DNA from: Dokdonella sp041395345
GTDB lineage: Bacteria; Pseudomonadota; Gammaproteobacteria; Xanthomonadales; Rhodanobacteraceae
Length of the DNA stretch: 64,000 bases
NCBI RefSeq assembly: GCF_041395345.1
Contig: NZ_JAWLAR010000002.1
Location: 124,001-188,000, forward strand
Direction of reading: 5' to 3'
Shown here: one piece after another, positions 9,427-18,262 of the stretch
How the letters are laid out: each line of letters begins with the position of its first letter
How positions within the stretch are numbered: position 1 is the stretch's first letter
Notes under the pieces: generated by a model
What the model was told of the DNA's origin: nothing
The model's input: the letters and a program-made list of their open reading frames with translations, nothing else
Databases searched by the model: none
Made by a program: the position numbers and the translations under genes

Positions 9427-9456
9427 TTGACATACATACCGACTGATTGGTATTTA
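9427..9456 (+). promoter_or_regulatory. Promoter overlapped by TetR-type operator
   Basis: A perfect TTGACA (-35, 9427-9432) is followed after 18 bases by TATTTA (-10, 9451-9456). Between and across them lies the inverted repeat ATACC-(8 nt)-GGTAT at 9436-9453. This is the size and position expected for autorepression by the TetR protein encoded just downstream. Transcription should begin about 6-8 bases after the -10, that is at or next to the ATG at 9463. No Shine-Dalgarno sequence is present, so the message is probably leaderless. Confidence 0.65.
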
Positions 9457-9462
9457 TTTCAC

Positions 9463-10104
9463 ATGCCCAGACCTACCAAACAGGATCCTGAACGCGGTGA
9501 CGCCCGTACCCGCCTCCTCGAGGCGGCCCGCGATGTCATCCGGACCAAGGGATTTGCGGCCACCACGGTCAGCGACCTCTGTGACTCCGCCGGCGTGACC
9601 TCGGGCGCCTTCTTTCACAACTTCAAGAGCAAGGAGGCCCTGGGCGCCGCAGCGGCAGATTATTGGGCCGAGACGACATCCGAATTCTTTCGCAGCGCGC
9701 CCTATCATGCGCACAAGGACCCGCTCGACCGGGTGCTCGGCTATATCGACTTTCGCGGCGCGATCATCGACGGTGATCTTGCCGAGTTCACCTGCCTCGT
9801 CGGCACCATGGCCCAGGAGGTGTACCGCACCTACCCCGGGATTCGCGATGCCTGCGCGGCCAGCATCCTCGGGCATGCCGCTACGCTGGAAACAGATATC
9901 GCGGAAGCCATGTCGGCGCGGAACCTCCAGGCAGACTGGACTCCGGCGAGCCTGGCCCTCCACACCCAGGCAGTCCTGCAAGGTGCATTCATTCTGGCCA
10001 AGGCCACGGGTGATCGGGAGGTGGCTCTGGACAGCGTCAACCACCTGCGTCGCTACGTCGAACTGTTGTTCCAGGCCGCACCTTCAAGATGCGAGGCACG
10101 ATGA
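9463..10104 (+). CDS. TetR/AcrR-family repressor
   Basis: This 213-residue protein has an N-terminal helix-turn-helix (TTVSDLCDSAGVTSGAFFHN, about residues 29-48) in the usual TetR position. An all-helical ligand-binding domain follows. The start at 9463 gives the normal N-terminus MPRPTKQDPERGDARTRLL; a longer frame upstream would run back through the promoter. Its stop overlaps the start of the GST gene, so it heads a translationally coupled cluster (GST, VOC, DUF1428). It very likely represses that cluster through the palindrome at 9436-9453. The inducer is unknown, but the neighbours suggest an electrophile or other xenobiotic. Confidence 0.88.
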   Translation: MPRPTKQDPERGDARTRLLEAARDVIRTKGFAATTVSDLCDSAGVTSGAFFHNFKSKEALGAAAADYWAETTSEFFRSAPYHAHKDPLDRVLGYIDFRGAIIDGDLAEFTCLVGTMAQEVYRTYPGIRDACAASILGHAATLETDIAEAMSARNLQADWTPASLALHTQAVLQGAFILAKATGDREVALDSVNHLRRYVELLFQAAPSRCEAR

Positions 10105-10808
10105 TGCAGCAGCAAGCCAGCCCCATCATCACCGTATTCGAATGCTCGCCCGATCAGGGCAAGGGCATGGCGCGAGACATGCGGGTGCGCTGGGCACTCG
10201 AAGAAGTCGGCCAGCGCTACGACGTCCGTCCAGTCTCCTTTGCTGCGATGAAGGAAGCCGCGCACCGATCGCGGCACCCCTTCGGGCAGATCCCGACCTA
10301 TGAGGAGGGCGAACTCGTCCTGTTTGAATCGGGCGCGATCGTTCTGCATGTCGCGAATCGCTACAAGGGGTTGCTGCCCGAAGCTGCAAACGCCCGGGCA
10401 CGTGCAACAAGCTGGGTGTTCGCGGCACTCAGCACGATCGAGCCGCCCATTGTCGAACGCGAAGTGGTCGAATATCGCGAACAGGGTGAACCGTGGTTTG
10501 AACAGCGCCTGAGTGCTGTTGACGATCGGATTCGCATTCGACTGAACGAATTGTCTCGGCGCCTCGGCGAAGCGGACTGGCTCGACGGGGCATTCAGCGT
10601 CGGCGATCTGATGACGATCGACGTTCTGCGCAGACTGGCCGATACGCGCTTGCTGGAGGAGTACCCGAACCTGCTGGCCTTCGTCGCGCGTGGCGAAGGC
10701 AGACTTGCCTTCAAGCGTGCGTATGACGCCCAACATGCCTTTTTCAAGGCCGCCTCGGCGGAGTGCAAACGATCCTCACCTGACAGACACAAGGAGACCC
10801 CGCAATGA
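10104..10808 (+). CDS. Glutathione S-transferase family protein
   Basis: This protein of about 234 residues has an N-terminal thioredoxin-fold domain with the cis-proline and glutathione-gamma-glutamyl site in FGQIPTYEEGELVLFESGAI. An all-helical C-terminal domain follows with the usual SVGDLMTIDVL. It should conjugate or reduce electrophiles with glutathione in the cytoplasm. Tandem ATGs at 10101 and 10104 overlap the tetR stop. GAGG at 10093-10096 gives 7-base spacing to the second, so I start there; 10101 or 10089 are possible. The stop overlaps the next start (ATGA). Confidence 0.85.
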   Translation: MQQQASPIITVFECSPDQGKGMARDMRVRWALEEVGQRYDVRPVSFAAMKEAAHRSRHPFGQIPTYEEGELVLFESGAIVLHVANRYKGLLPEAANARARATSWVFAALSTIEPPIVEREVVEYREQGEPWFEQRLSAVDDRIRIRLNELSRRLGEADWLDGAFSVGDLMTIDVLRRLADTRLLEEYPNLLAFVARGEGRLAFKRAYDAQHAFFKAASAECKRSSPDRHKETPQ

Positions 10809-11287
10809 CTGATCTCGTCACCTGCCTCTGGTTCGATCACGGCCAGGCCAGCAAGGCGGCCGAATTCTACGCCGCCACCTTTCCCGACAGTCGGGTACTT
10901 CGCGCGAATACCGCACCGGGCGATTTTCCCGGCGGAACGGCAGGCAGCGAACTGACCGTCGAGTTCACCCTGCTCGGACGCAGATTCGTTGGCCTGAATG
11001 GCGGGCCCGTATTCACCCCGAATGAGGCGGTCAGCTTCATGGTTGTCACCAACGACCAGGAGGAAACCGATCGATACTGGGATGCGATCGTCGGCAATGG
11101 CGGCAGCGAGAGCGCTTGTGGCTGGTGCAAGGATCGCTGGGGCTTTTCATGGCAGATAACGCCGAAGATCCTGCTCGATCTGACGACGAGCACCGACGGT
11201 GACAAGGCGAAACGCGCTTTCGACGCAATGATGACGATGCGAAAGATCGACATCGCAGCACTTGAAGCTGCTGTCGACTCAAACTGA
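10805..11287 (+). CDS. VOC-superfamily protein (PhnB / 3-dmu-9_3-mt type)
   Basis: This 160-residue protein shows the glyoxalase-fold pattern of the PhnB-like group: WFDHGQASKAAEFYAATFPD near the N-terminus, a central FVGLNGGPVFTPNEAVSFM, and CGWCKDRWGFSWQITP near the C-terminus. Members are often described as 3-demethylubiquinone methyltransferase-like, but most have no proven activity. Here the setting suggests metal-dependent handling of a small toxic compound. Its ATG overlaps the GST stop by four bases, so the two are translationally coupled. Confidence 0.85.
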   Translation: MTDLVTCLWFDHGQASKAAEFYAATFPDSRVLRANTAPGDFPGGTAGSELTVEFTLLGRRFVGLNGGPVFTPNEAVSFMVVTNDQEETDRYWDAIVGNGGSESACGWCKDRWGFSWQITPKILLDLTTSTDGDKAKRAFDAMMTMRKIDIAALEAAVDSN

Positions 11288-11299
11288 AGGAGAAAAGTG

Positions 11300-11683
11300 A
11301 TGAGCTATATTGACGGGTTCGCAATCGCGGTACCGACCGCCAACAAGCAGAAATTCATCGACCACGCCAATCTGGGTGACAGCGTATTCATGGAACTCGG
11401 TGCGACTCGCATTCTCGAATGCTGGGGCGACGATGTGCCGGACGGAAAGCTCACGGACTTCCGCAAGGCCGTGCAGGCCAAAGACGACGAGACCGTCGTA
11501 TTCTCGTGGATCGAGTGGCCGGACAAGCCAACACGCGACGCGGCCTTCGGCAAGATGAAGGAATGGATGGAGCATCCGGAAAAAGCCGACCCGCGCATGG
11601 ACCCCGCCCGGAACCCGATGCCATTCGACGGCAAGCGCCTCATCTTCGGCGGCTTCGCGCCGATCGTTGAACTGGAAAGCTAG
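11300..11683 (+). CDS. DUF1428-family small protein
   Basis: This 127-residue protein matches the DUF1428 (YbaA-like) family throughout: MSYIDGFAIAVPTANKQKF at the start, a central ETVVFSWIEWPDKPTRD, and DGKRLIFGGFAPIVEL at the end. The fold is a ferredoxin-like dimeric alpha-beta barrel; the function is unknown. AAGGAG lies 7 bases before the ATG at 11300, which is preferred over the GTG at 11297. It follows the VOC gene by 12 bases and is the last tightly spaced gene of the cluster. Confidence 0.88.
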   Translation: MSYIDGFAIAVPTANKQKFIDHANLGDSVFMELGATRILECWGDDVPDGKLTDFRKAVQAKDDETVVFSWIEWPDKPTRDAAFGKMKEWMEHPEKADPRMDPARNPMPFDGKRLIFGGFAPIVELES

Positions 11684-11859
11684 GCCTGACGACAGTCGCG
11701 GAGATTTTCCTGGGGCGATTGTCAATGCGTTGGCGTGGAAGTTGTGCTTGACGACCACGCCAGCCGGTCGTTCCCGGAATGGGTATCGCAATGGACCCGT
11801 TCATTCAGCGTCCAGGAAGACCACTCGCCCATCAACCAGCAGATAGAGCAGACGAGCCA

Positions 11860-12264
11860 ATGAAGATAAAGATCGAAACCATCGTCGCCGCGCCTGTCGA
11901 ACGTGTATGGGAGGCATTCACCTCTCCGGCCGACATCGTGCGGTGGAACTTCGCGTCCGATGACTGGTGCTGTCCCGACGCCAAAGTGGATTTGCGCGCT
12001 GGCGGCAACTACACGGCACGCATGGAGGCGAAGGACGGCAGCTTCGGCTTCGATTTCGAGGGCGTCTATGAGGAGGTTGCGCCGCACAGCGCCGTTACGC
12101 TTGCAATGAGCGACGGTCGCAAGGCGCGCACGACCTTCGAGCCTTCAGGCAGCAGTACACGGGTGACAACCGAGTTTGACGCCGAGTCGGAGAACCCGGT
12201 CGAAATGCAGCGCAACGGTTGGCAGGCGATCCTCGACAACTTCAGGCGACACGTCGAAGGGTAA
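11860..12264 (+). CDS. SRPBCC / AHSA1-type protein
   Basis: This 134-residue protein has the START-like AHSA1 pattern: IVAAPVERVWEAFTSPADIV at the N-terminus, a DLRAGGNYTARME strand and a C-terminal helix GWQAILDNFRRHVEG. The fold forms a deep hydrophobic ligand pocket. Such genes often accompany VOC and DUF1428 genes in detoxification or signalling clusters. It lies 176 bases after the DUF1428 gene, so it may be read from the same promoter or from one of its own. The ATG at 11860 fits the family start; longer frames upstream do not. Confidence 0.85.
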   Translation: MKIKIETIVAAPVERVWEAFTSPADIVRWNFASDDWCCPDAKVDLRAGGNYTARMEAKDGSFGFDFEGVYEEVAPHSAVTLAMSDGRKARTTFEPSGSSTRVTTEFDAESENPVEMQRNGWQAILDNFRRHVEG

Positions 12265-12483
12265 GCGAACACGAAGAGGCCCGGAAGATGCTGTCGAAAA
12301 ACTGGCGGCATGTACCGGGCATGTCGTGGGCGTCCCGATCCAAGTCCCGATTTACGGTCCGGTTCACGCTTTTCCAGTTCGTGCGTTGAACAGCCAGGTG
12401 CAGCTTCCACGTTGTGCGGAACGGAACACGTCGTAAACTGGGCGAAATGTGCCATTGGACCTGTTGACCCCTGGAGCCTGCCA

Positions 12484-14250
12484 ATGAACATGCGCCTGGT
12501 ATGCGTTATTGCCGCACTCCTGCTGCCGTACCCAGCCATTTCTGCCCAGGGTGCTCCGGCAGTTGCAGAGTGCCAGGGTGCCGAAGCGAGCACCTCAACC
12601 GTCGCGCTCGCCTTTGATGGCAAGACCAGTGACTTGCTCCAGCAGGTGATTCAACTCAAGCACCTCGATATCGCCAATGCCGAAATAGTGGGCGACAGGA
12701 TTCTGCGCTTCGAGCTTCCCTGCGTACCGATTGACTTCCTGATGCGGATGATCGCGCAGGACTCGAAACTACAGGTCGTTCGAACAGGGCCTGCCGGGTT
12801 TCGCTTCGAGAAGGTTGCCAATCTCAATGCCATTGAGTCACTTCGACTGGAGGCAGACATCGCGCGTGGCAATGATCGGCAAGAGCTGATCGCGGCACTG
12901 GAAGGCATTGTCGCGTTGTCGCAACCGGGAGGGCCGGGCGAGGTGCAAGCCTCGGTCGAATCCGAGTACCACGAGCTCGGCAACCTGGCCATGAAGGACA
13001 AGGACTATGTCACGGCCGAACGGTGGTACCGAGCAAGGCTTGCCGATCTGGACCGAAGCGGCGCGAGTCGGGATACGGACTACGGGATCGCCGTGTCCAA
13101 CATCGCCGATGCCCTTCAATATCAGGACAAGTTCGCTGACGCGAAGCGCATGTATGAGCGCGCACTCGTGATCCTCGAAGCGCAGACTGATTCATCGGCT
13201 CCGCCGAATAGCGTCATGATCCTTGGAACACTTTCCAATACCGCGCTCAGCATGAGCCGGTTGAACGAGGCTGAGCTTTATGCGGATCGCGCCTGGAAAC
13301 TGTTGAGCGATCCAGGCCGAAGTCAATGGGAATCTGCAGATGGCGCGCTGTCGTTTGCTGCCGATGCGGAATCCGAACTCGGTCGCCTGGGTCCTCCCGA
13401 ACACGCGATCATGCATTACACGCGCGCGCTGAAGGTCCTCGAGATGCGCGACACCGCAGAGCAATCCGAACTGTTCAGGTCCCGGCAGCAATGGATGGTC
13501 AGCGCCGCGCGAGCGGGAAGAATCGACGTCGCCGTTGTCATCGCAGAAGCCCAACTCGCCATGACAGAGCAACTGGATGGCAAGACCTCTGCATCTCATG
13601 CGGTAGCGGTCTATGAGTTGCTTGCCCTCTATGCAGAGCAGCGCGAGCTGGACCGCCTGATTGCGCTCTGGCCACGACTGATCGAGGCCAGACGCGCGAT
13701 GCTGGGTGCGAACAGCCCGTACGTCAAGGATGCGCTGCGCCAGTTGGCGCAGCTCTACCGCATCAATGGCCAGTGGGACCTGGCATTCGGACCGGAGAAT
13801 CGCGCTGCCTCGATCGAAGCTGTCGACGACAGGGAAACGATGAACAAGATCGATCCCATCAGTGAATTCGCCATGCGATTTGACCCTGCACTGGGAATCT
13901 ATTGCGCCCGTTTCAGTTGGACAACGACGAAGGCAGGTCCACCTCTGATTCCACCTGTTCCTGACCCGTTTCCACCGGGGGTGTACTTCGAACCAACGAC
14001 TGCTGCCCTGCCCATGCCGACCGACGATTCCGACCAGGCACGCTACCTCGAACAGACCGCAGAGTGCCACAGCGAATCCCCGCATTTCGCCGGCCCTGCG
14101 ATGGAGCGAGCCATGCAACTGCGCATCGCCACCCATGGGTCGGGCAGTGCCGAAGCACTTCGTGACGCCAGGCGCGCCATCGCTTTCTATCGCCAAGCCG
14201 GCAAGAACAAGGATGCCCAGCGAATCGAGGCGCTGGTCAATACTCTTTAG
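12484..14250 (+). CDS. Secreted TPR-containing protein of unknown function
   Basis: This 588-residue protein has a signal peptide (MNMRLVCVIAALLLPYPAIS, cleaved near AQG). An N-terminal region of about 80 residues resembles the short secretin/TonB STN domain (SDLLQQVIQLKHLDIANAEI). Tetratricopeptide-like helical pairs follow from about residue 140 (ELGNLAMKDKDYVTAERWY, NIADALQYQDKFADAKRMYE, ALSMSRLNEAELYADRAWKL). GGAG lies 7 bases before the ATG. The C-terminal 130 residues, rich in proline and cysteine, are not recognised. It probably acts in the periplasm as a protein-binding scaffold. No operon partner is obvious. Confidence 0.7.
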   Translation: MNMRLVCVIAALLLPYPAISAQGAPAVAECQGAEASTSTVALAFDGKTSDLLQQVIQLKHLDIANAEIVGDRILRFELPCVPIDFLMRMIAQDSKLQVVRTGPAGFRFEKVANLNAIESLRLEADIARGNDRQELIAALEGIVALSQPGGPGEVQASVESEYHELGNLAMKDKDYVTAERWYRARLADLDRSGASRDTDYGIAVSNIADALQYQDKFADAKRMYERALVILEAQTDSSAPPNSVMILGTLSNTALSMSRLNEAELYADRAWKLLSDPGRSQWESADGALSFAADAESELGRLGPPEHAIMHYTRALKVLEMRDTAEQSELFRSRQQWMVSAARAGRIDVAVVIAEAQLAMTEQLDGKTSASHAVAVYELLALYAEQRELDRLIALWPRLIEARRAMLGANSPYVKDALRQLAQLYRINGQWDLAFGPENRAASIEAVDDRETMNKIDPISEFAMRFDPALGIYCARFSWTTTKAGPPLIPPVPDPFPPGVYFEPTTAALPMPTDDSDQARYLEQTAECHSESPHFAGPAMERAMQLRIATHGSGSAEALRDARRAIAFYRQAGKNKDAQRIEALVNTL

Positions 14251-14319
14251 CTTGATCATTGCAGCGGAGTATGGGTAGCGAAGACTGGGCCGCTCGCGAT
14301 TCGGCGCAGTCGACAGTTT

Positions 14320-15369
14320 CTACTTCCCCAATCGTTCCATGTGTGCGGCATACGGCTTCAGAATCGCCTGGAAGTGTTCTGGAAGATAGGCGCCGCAAAT
14401 CTGCGCGATCGCCTCGGACTTGTCGCTGGCGCTGTCATGAAAAGCCTGGCAAATCTGCATGCCGAGTCCGTAGCCAACCTGCATCGGCCGTTCCGGCTGA
14501 TCGGCGTTGCGCGGTCCGAACCAGTTGGCTGACGTGTCGACCGGCTGATCCAGCACGGCGCTGAATTCCGCCCAAAGCTGATCGGCATGTTCGGCAACAT
14601 ACTGATAGCGATCTTCGAATCGCATCCGGGTGGATCGCCAGACCAGGAAGTCTGCGCAGCCTTCACGAATCGCGAAGGCAAGATTGGTCGAGCGAGCCGG
14701 ATCGGTATACAGCGACCGATAGTTGTCCATGCCCTGGAGCTGCATCTGGAAGATGTGCGACATCTCGTGCACGGCCACCGCCGGCAGATCGGCGAGCTGG
14801 ACGCCCGGCGCGCCCTTCGGAAACTCGGCAAGATCGACCTCATCCGATAGCGACATCAGTTCGACGGCAATGGCGATTGCCGGGCGCGGACCCTCGGGCG
14901 TTTGCACCAGGCCCGGATTGCCTCCAGCGCGCATGTTGGCGACAAGAAAATAGATGGGCACGGGCCGTACGCCAGCCGGTGCATCGGCCTGAAGCTTTCC
15001 GATGGCCTGTTGCAATTCCGCATTTCCGGCCTTGATGCTGGAGCCCAATCCAGCGACGTAGTGGTAGTAGTTCGGGTGGCTCATCAGCTTTTCCGCGATC
15101 GACTCTGCGCTGGTGCCGAAGCGACTGGCAAAGATCTGCATGCCCGGCGATGCCTCGTCCATATAGCGCTGCAGTGTTGGCAACACTTCGCTGCCGGCGT
15201 CGATCTTGTCGATCGCTTCAGCAAACGCATCAAGATCGCTATAGACCAGCGGGGCGCCTGCCGGGTCCTCAGCCGCCGAGGCCAATCCAACCGCGCAAGC
15301 CATCGCGACTTTGATCAGGCGGGCGATTGACTTCGGGGCAGCAAGTCGATGGGTGCCGATCGTGTTCAT
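14320..15369 (-). CDS. Exported zinc-metalloprotease-like protein (DUF2268-like)
   Basis: This 349-residue protein has an N-terminal export signal (hydrophobic core KVAMACAVGLASA). A zincin motif, VHEMSHIF, lies at about residues 199-206, with a likely third ligand glutamate in REGCADFLVW about 35 residues later. The spacing and the EG-x-AD pattern resemble the DUF2268 putative Zn-protease group. The substrate is unknown. The start codon lies 10 bases after the stop of a small membrane-protein gene upstream, so the two form an operon. Confidence 0.7.
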   Translation of the reverse strand: MNTIGTHRLAAPKSIARLIKVAMACAVGLASAAEDPAGAPLVYSDLDAFAEAIDKIDAGSEVLPTLQRYMDEASPGMQIFASRFGTSAESIAEKLMSHPNYYHYVAGLGSSIKAGNAELQQAIGKLQADAPAGVRPVPIYFLVANMRAGGNPGLVQTPEGPRPAIAIAVELMSLSDEVDLAEFPKGAPGVQLADLPAVAVHEMSHIFQMQLQGMDNYRSLYTDPARSTNLAFAIREGCADFLVWRSTRMRFEDRYQYVAEHADQLWAEFSAVLDQPVDTSANWFGPRNADQPERPMQVGYGLGMQICQAFHDSASDKSEAIAQICGAYLPEHFQAILKPYAAHMERLGK

Positions 15370-15379
15370 GGTGATGTCC

Positions 15380-15946
15380 TCAAGAGTGGGAAGAATGTGC
15401 CTGGGCTTTGGTATCCATCGGGCGGGTCATGCGCGGCCGCATCCGGCGAGTGCTCCAGACGATGCTGAGCAACAAGGGAAGGCAGAACAGGGCGCCGCTG
15501 ACAAGCACGGCGACAAGGCCGGGTATCTTCAGGTATTCGCCGAGCTCGATTCGGTAAGCCTGATAGTCCATCAGGCCACTGACCAGTTCGGGAAGCCCGA
15601 TCAGCAGCAGCAATGCCGTGTCAGTCAAGGCGATGTAGACCATGCCGCGACCGGGCCGACCAAGCAGGGCAAAGCAAGCAGCAGCCAGGGCTGCGACGAC
15701 GATGCCGCCGGAAACTACAGTGACCCATGCACCCGGCGCGATCTGAAGCATGCCCATCTTGTAGCCCGCGTAGTCCGGATCGAGCAGACCCCTGAACGGA
15801 GCGGCGAGATTGAGCAGCACATACAGAAAGTTGGCCAGGGCCACGCCCAGAGCGGCCCAGGTCCATTGCCGCTTCGCAGCGAAGTAGCAAAGCAAGCCCG
15901 CGTAGACCAGACCTGCGGTCAGTGCGATGTGGAGCCAGTTGGTCAT
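15380..15946 (-). CDS. Four-helix integral membrane protein, unknown function
   Basis: This 188-residue protein has about four or five hydrophobic helices (near 6-24, 32-50, 75-100, 105-125 and 148-170) and a basic, His-rich C-terminus. I chose the ATG at 15946 because AGGAGG lies about 10 bases before it; the frame is open further upstream but lacks a ribosome site. It is transcribed first in a two-gene unit with the exported zincin (10-base gap), so the two may work together at the membrane. No family is recognised. Confidence 0.65.
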   Translation of the reverse strand: MTNWLHIALTAGLVYAGLLCYFAAKRQWTWAALGVALANFLYVLLNLAAPFRGLLDPDYAGYKMGMLQIAPGAWVTVVSGGIVVAALAAACFALLGRPGRGMVYIALTDTALLLLIGLPELVSGLMDYQAYRIELGEYLKIPGLVAVLVSGALFCLPLLLSIVWSTRRMRPRMTRPMDTKAQAHSSHS

Positions 15947-16139
15947 GATGGCGATTCCTCCTGAGCGAATGCGGAGGACTCTAGCGCGCCAGTCCGGAGT
16001 GCGGGACAGGCGTGGGATCAAGCCACGCCGTCAGGGACGAATGCCCATCGACTCGAAGGTCGGGCATGCTCGACAGGGATGAATTTGCCCCACGAGGGAG
16101 GAATGGCCCGGTCGTGTCCGAAGCGATTTCGGAGTAGCG

Positions 16140-17000
16140 CTAGTCGGGACCGAGCGCCTCAAGAATGGCCGCGGTGTACCCTCGAGACACCGGCAAGGGC
16201 TGATCGACGCTGGTCAGACTCAGTTTCAGGCCATGCTGATTGCCGTTGCAGGCACGCACCTGAAGCAGGTTGACCATGAACGATCGATGACAGCGAACCA
16301 GTCCGGGCAGGTCCATCGCCTCGACCCGCTTTAGACTCGAACGGATCAGCTGACTGCGTCGCTCGCCGTTGAGCAGATAGACCACCTCGAGATAGTTGTC
16401 CTGCGACTCGAGATAAAGCAGGTCACCGGCAGCCAGGGTCAGTACGTCCTTGCCGTTGTCCGATGTGAACTGCAGAAGTTCCTGCGAGGGTTCGCCGCGC
16501 GGAGTGGCCGTCAAATGGACGAAACGGGAAGCCAGCCCGATGTGGCGGATGTGCAGCAGAAATCCGGCGACAGGAAAGCTGATGACGAGGCCGACATCGC
16601 GCAGGAATCCGAGATAACTGGCCACGCTCAGATCGTGCCAGTCACCCAGATGGTTGTAGTAGACGTAGGCGACTGAACCGGCCAATACATAATCCCAGGC
16701 AATCCAGCCGATCATCGAGCCCCTTGTGGCTGCCGGCAGCATTAGCGGACGCAATACGAATTCGCTGGCCGCCAGGGCCGCCGTGACCGCGCCTCCAAGC
16801 CCGAGCATGTAGCCGACGAAATCGAGATCAATCTCGAACTGCGGGTCGTAGTTGCTGACGCCGAACGGCTGGAAGATCAGCAGGAAGCCGCACAGGAACA
16901 ATCCGATCGACACAACGAAGATCGCCTTGTAGCGCGGCAACTCCAGATAGTGGACCAGCCAGTCATCGCGACTGGTCGACTCGCTCTTCGAATCCGACAT
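16140..17000 (-). CDS. Membrane-bound LytTR transcription regulator
   Basis: This 286-residue protein has four or five N-terminal membrane segments (residues about 25-165) fused to a C-terminal LytTR DNA-binding domain (about 185-283). The domain core is visible in DLLYLESQDNYLEVVYL, RSSLKRVEAM and VRCHRSFMVNLLQVRA. It has no receiver domain, so it is not a classical response regulator; the membrane part probably senses directly. LytTR proteins bind paired direct repeats upstream of targets, often their own gene or neighbours. No target can be assigned; the adjacent zincin/membrane pair downstream on the same strand is a candidate. Confidence 0.82.
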   Translation of the reverse strand: MSDSKSESTSRDDWLVHYLELPRYKAIFVVSIGLFLCGFLLIFQPFGVSNYDPQFEIDLDFVGYMLGLGGAVTAALAASEFVLRPLMLPAATRGSMIGWIAWDYVLAGSVAYVYYNHLGDWHDLSVASYLGFLRDVGLVISFPVAGFLLHIRHIGLASRFVHLTATPRGEPSQELLQFTSDNGKDVLTLAAGDLLYLESQDNYLEVVYLLNGERRSQLIRSSLKRVEAMDLPGLVRCHRSFMVNLLQVRACNGNQHGLKLSLTSVDQPLPVSRGYTAAILEALGPD

Positions 17001-17125
17001 CGAGAGGGTTTCCGCAATGCAAGCAGTTCAACCCATGATCGGTGCGTTGTTGTGCGGATTGCAACAGCCTTTCGAGGCTCGCACGCAATGCACCCGATTG
17101 AGGAGCCTCGGTCTGACCTGGCTGG

Positions 17126-17680
17126 CTACCAGTCGAGGTCGTCCGGCACCTTGAACTGCGCGTAGTAGGCATCGTCTTCGGAGGCACCCAGCGAAGATTC
17201 CGCTTCAGCATCCTGACCGTGGTCGAGCACGATCATGCTGGCGTCGCGTTCACGTACCTTGTTGCCAGCCACGCGTGGCAACAATTCGTAGCGCTCGCCC
17301 AGGCGGGCAATCACCAGCGCACCGGATGACAGCATCTTGCGCTGCTCTTCACTGACAAGCAGGCTGCGGATGGCGCCGTCGGCGGTGAAGCGATACTCGA
17401 CCTCGCCCGAACGCGGCACTTTCTTGTCTTCGATGATCTGGCGGGCCTGGGCAGCCAGCTCGGTGATATGGCGTCTGGCTTTCTGTTCCGCGGCAAGCGC
17501 GCGATCCCGCTCGGCTTTTTCGGCGCGTGTCCGCTCCGCTTCCACCTGAATGGCGCTCGGTGTCGGCGGGACCTTGGCATGCCTCGCCTTGTTCTGCTCG
17601 CGGGCCACCTCGGCGACTTTCGATTTCTTGACCAGGCCGGCCTTGAGCAACTGTTCCTGGAGTGGGTTCGCCTTTGCCAT
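17126..17680 (-). CDS. DUF2058-family nucleoprotein-like protein
   Basis: This 184-residue protein matches the DUF2058 (YaiL-like) family. It starts MAKANPLQEQLLKAGLVKKS, continues as a long charged coiled coil (about 40-95), and ends in a conserved domain with VEYRFTADGAIRSLLVSEEQ and a C-terminal acidic tail. Family members are annotated as nucleoprotein/polynucleotide-associated enzymes, but the function is unproven. I start at 17680, where the family N-terminus begins, not at the much longer open frame extending to 18244. It is divergent from the YgjP-like gene, 72 bases away. Confidence 0.87.
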   Translation of the reverse strand: MAKANPLQEQLLKAGLVKKSKVAEVAREQNKARHAKVPPTPSAIQVEAERTRAEKAERDRALAAEQKARRHITELAAQARQIIEDKKVPRSGEVEYRFTADGAIRSLLVSEEQRKMLSSGALVIARLGERYELLPRVAGNKVRERDASMIVLDHGQDAEAESSLGASEDDAYYAQFKVPDDLDW

Positions 17681-17752
17681 GTCCGGTTTTCGTTTTTCGG
17701 AGTCCGGGCCCATCATACCCGCCCTCCTCCGCGCTTTTCCGGCCCGCTGCTG

Positions 17753-18262
17753 ATGCCACTCGACAAATACCTCGCTGGCTACCCGCCCCAGGTTCTGACC
17801 AGGGTGCAGACGTTGATCGAGCAGGATCGGCTCGGCACGCATTTGCAGGACAAGTACGGCGACCGGCATGCCGTGCGCACGGACGGCCAGCTGTACGACT
17901 ACGTGCAGGCGCTCAAGGAGCGCCATCTGCGCAAGTCGGTACCGCTCAGCAAGATCATCTACGACGGCAAGCTGCAAGTGATGAAACACGCACTCGGCAC
18001 GCACACCGCCGCCTCGCGGGTCCAGGGCGCGAGGCTCAAGGCCAGTCGCGAAATGCGCATCGCCAGCGTGTTCCGCGATGCGCCCGCCGCGTTCCTGAAG
18101 ATGATCGTGGTACACGAACTGGCGCATCTGAAGGAAGCCGAGCACAACAAGGCCTTCTATCGGCTGTGCACGCACATGGAGCCGGACTACCACCAGTTGG
18201 AGTTCGATCTGCGCCTGTATCTCACCCATCTGGACGCGTTCCAACGCCAGAGTGGAGTCTGA
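17753..18262 (+). CDS. YgjP-like metallopeptidase (M48/DUF45 type)
   Basis: This 169-residue protein contains the zinc motif VHELAHLKEAEHN (about residues 120-132). Downstream are YRLCTHMEPDYHQLEFDLR, as in the YgjP/DUF45 SprT-like group. These are small soluble proteins of uncertain function, often grouped as putative metal-dependent hydrolases. I use the ATG at 17753; the frame is open further upstream, but that part overlaps the divergent DUF2058 gene and lacks family similarity. Confidence 0.8.
   Translation: MPLDKYLAGYPPQVLTRVQTLIEQDRLGTHLQDKYGDRHAVRTDGQLYDYVQALKERHLRKSVPLSKIIYDGKLQVMKHALGTHTAASRVQGARLKASREMRIASVFRDAPAAFLKMIVVHELAHLKEAEHNKAFYRLCTHMEPDYHQLEFDLRLYLTHLDAFQRQSGV

Noticed and set aside
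13192..14259. 355-codon minus-strand frame
   Set aside because: It is antisense to the TPR protein; no ribosome site or domain.
17681..18244. Extended N-terminus of the DUF2058 gene
   Set aside because: The frame is open to 18244 but is antisense to the YgjP-like gene and unlike the family.
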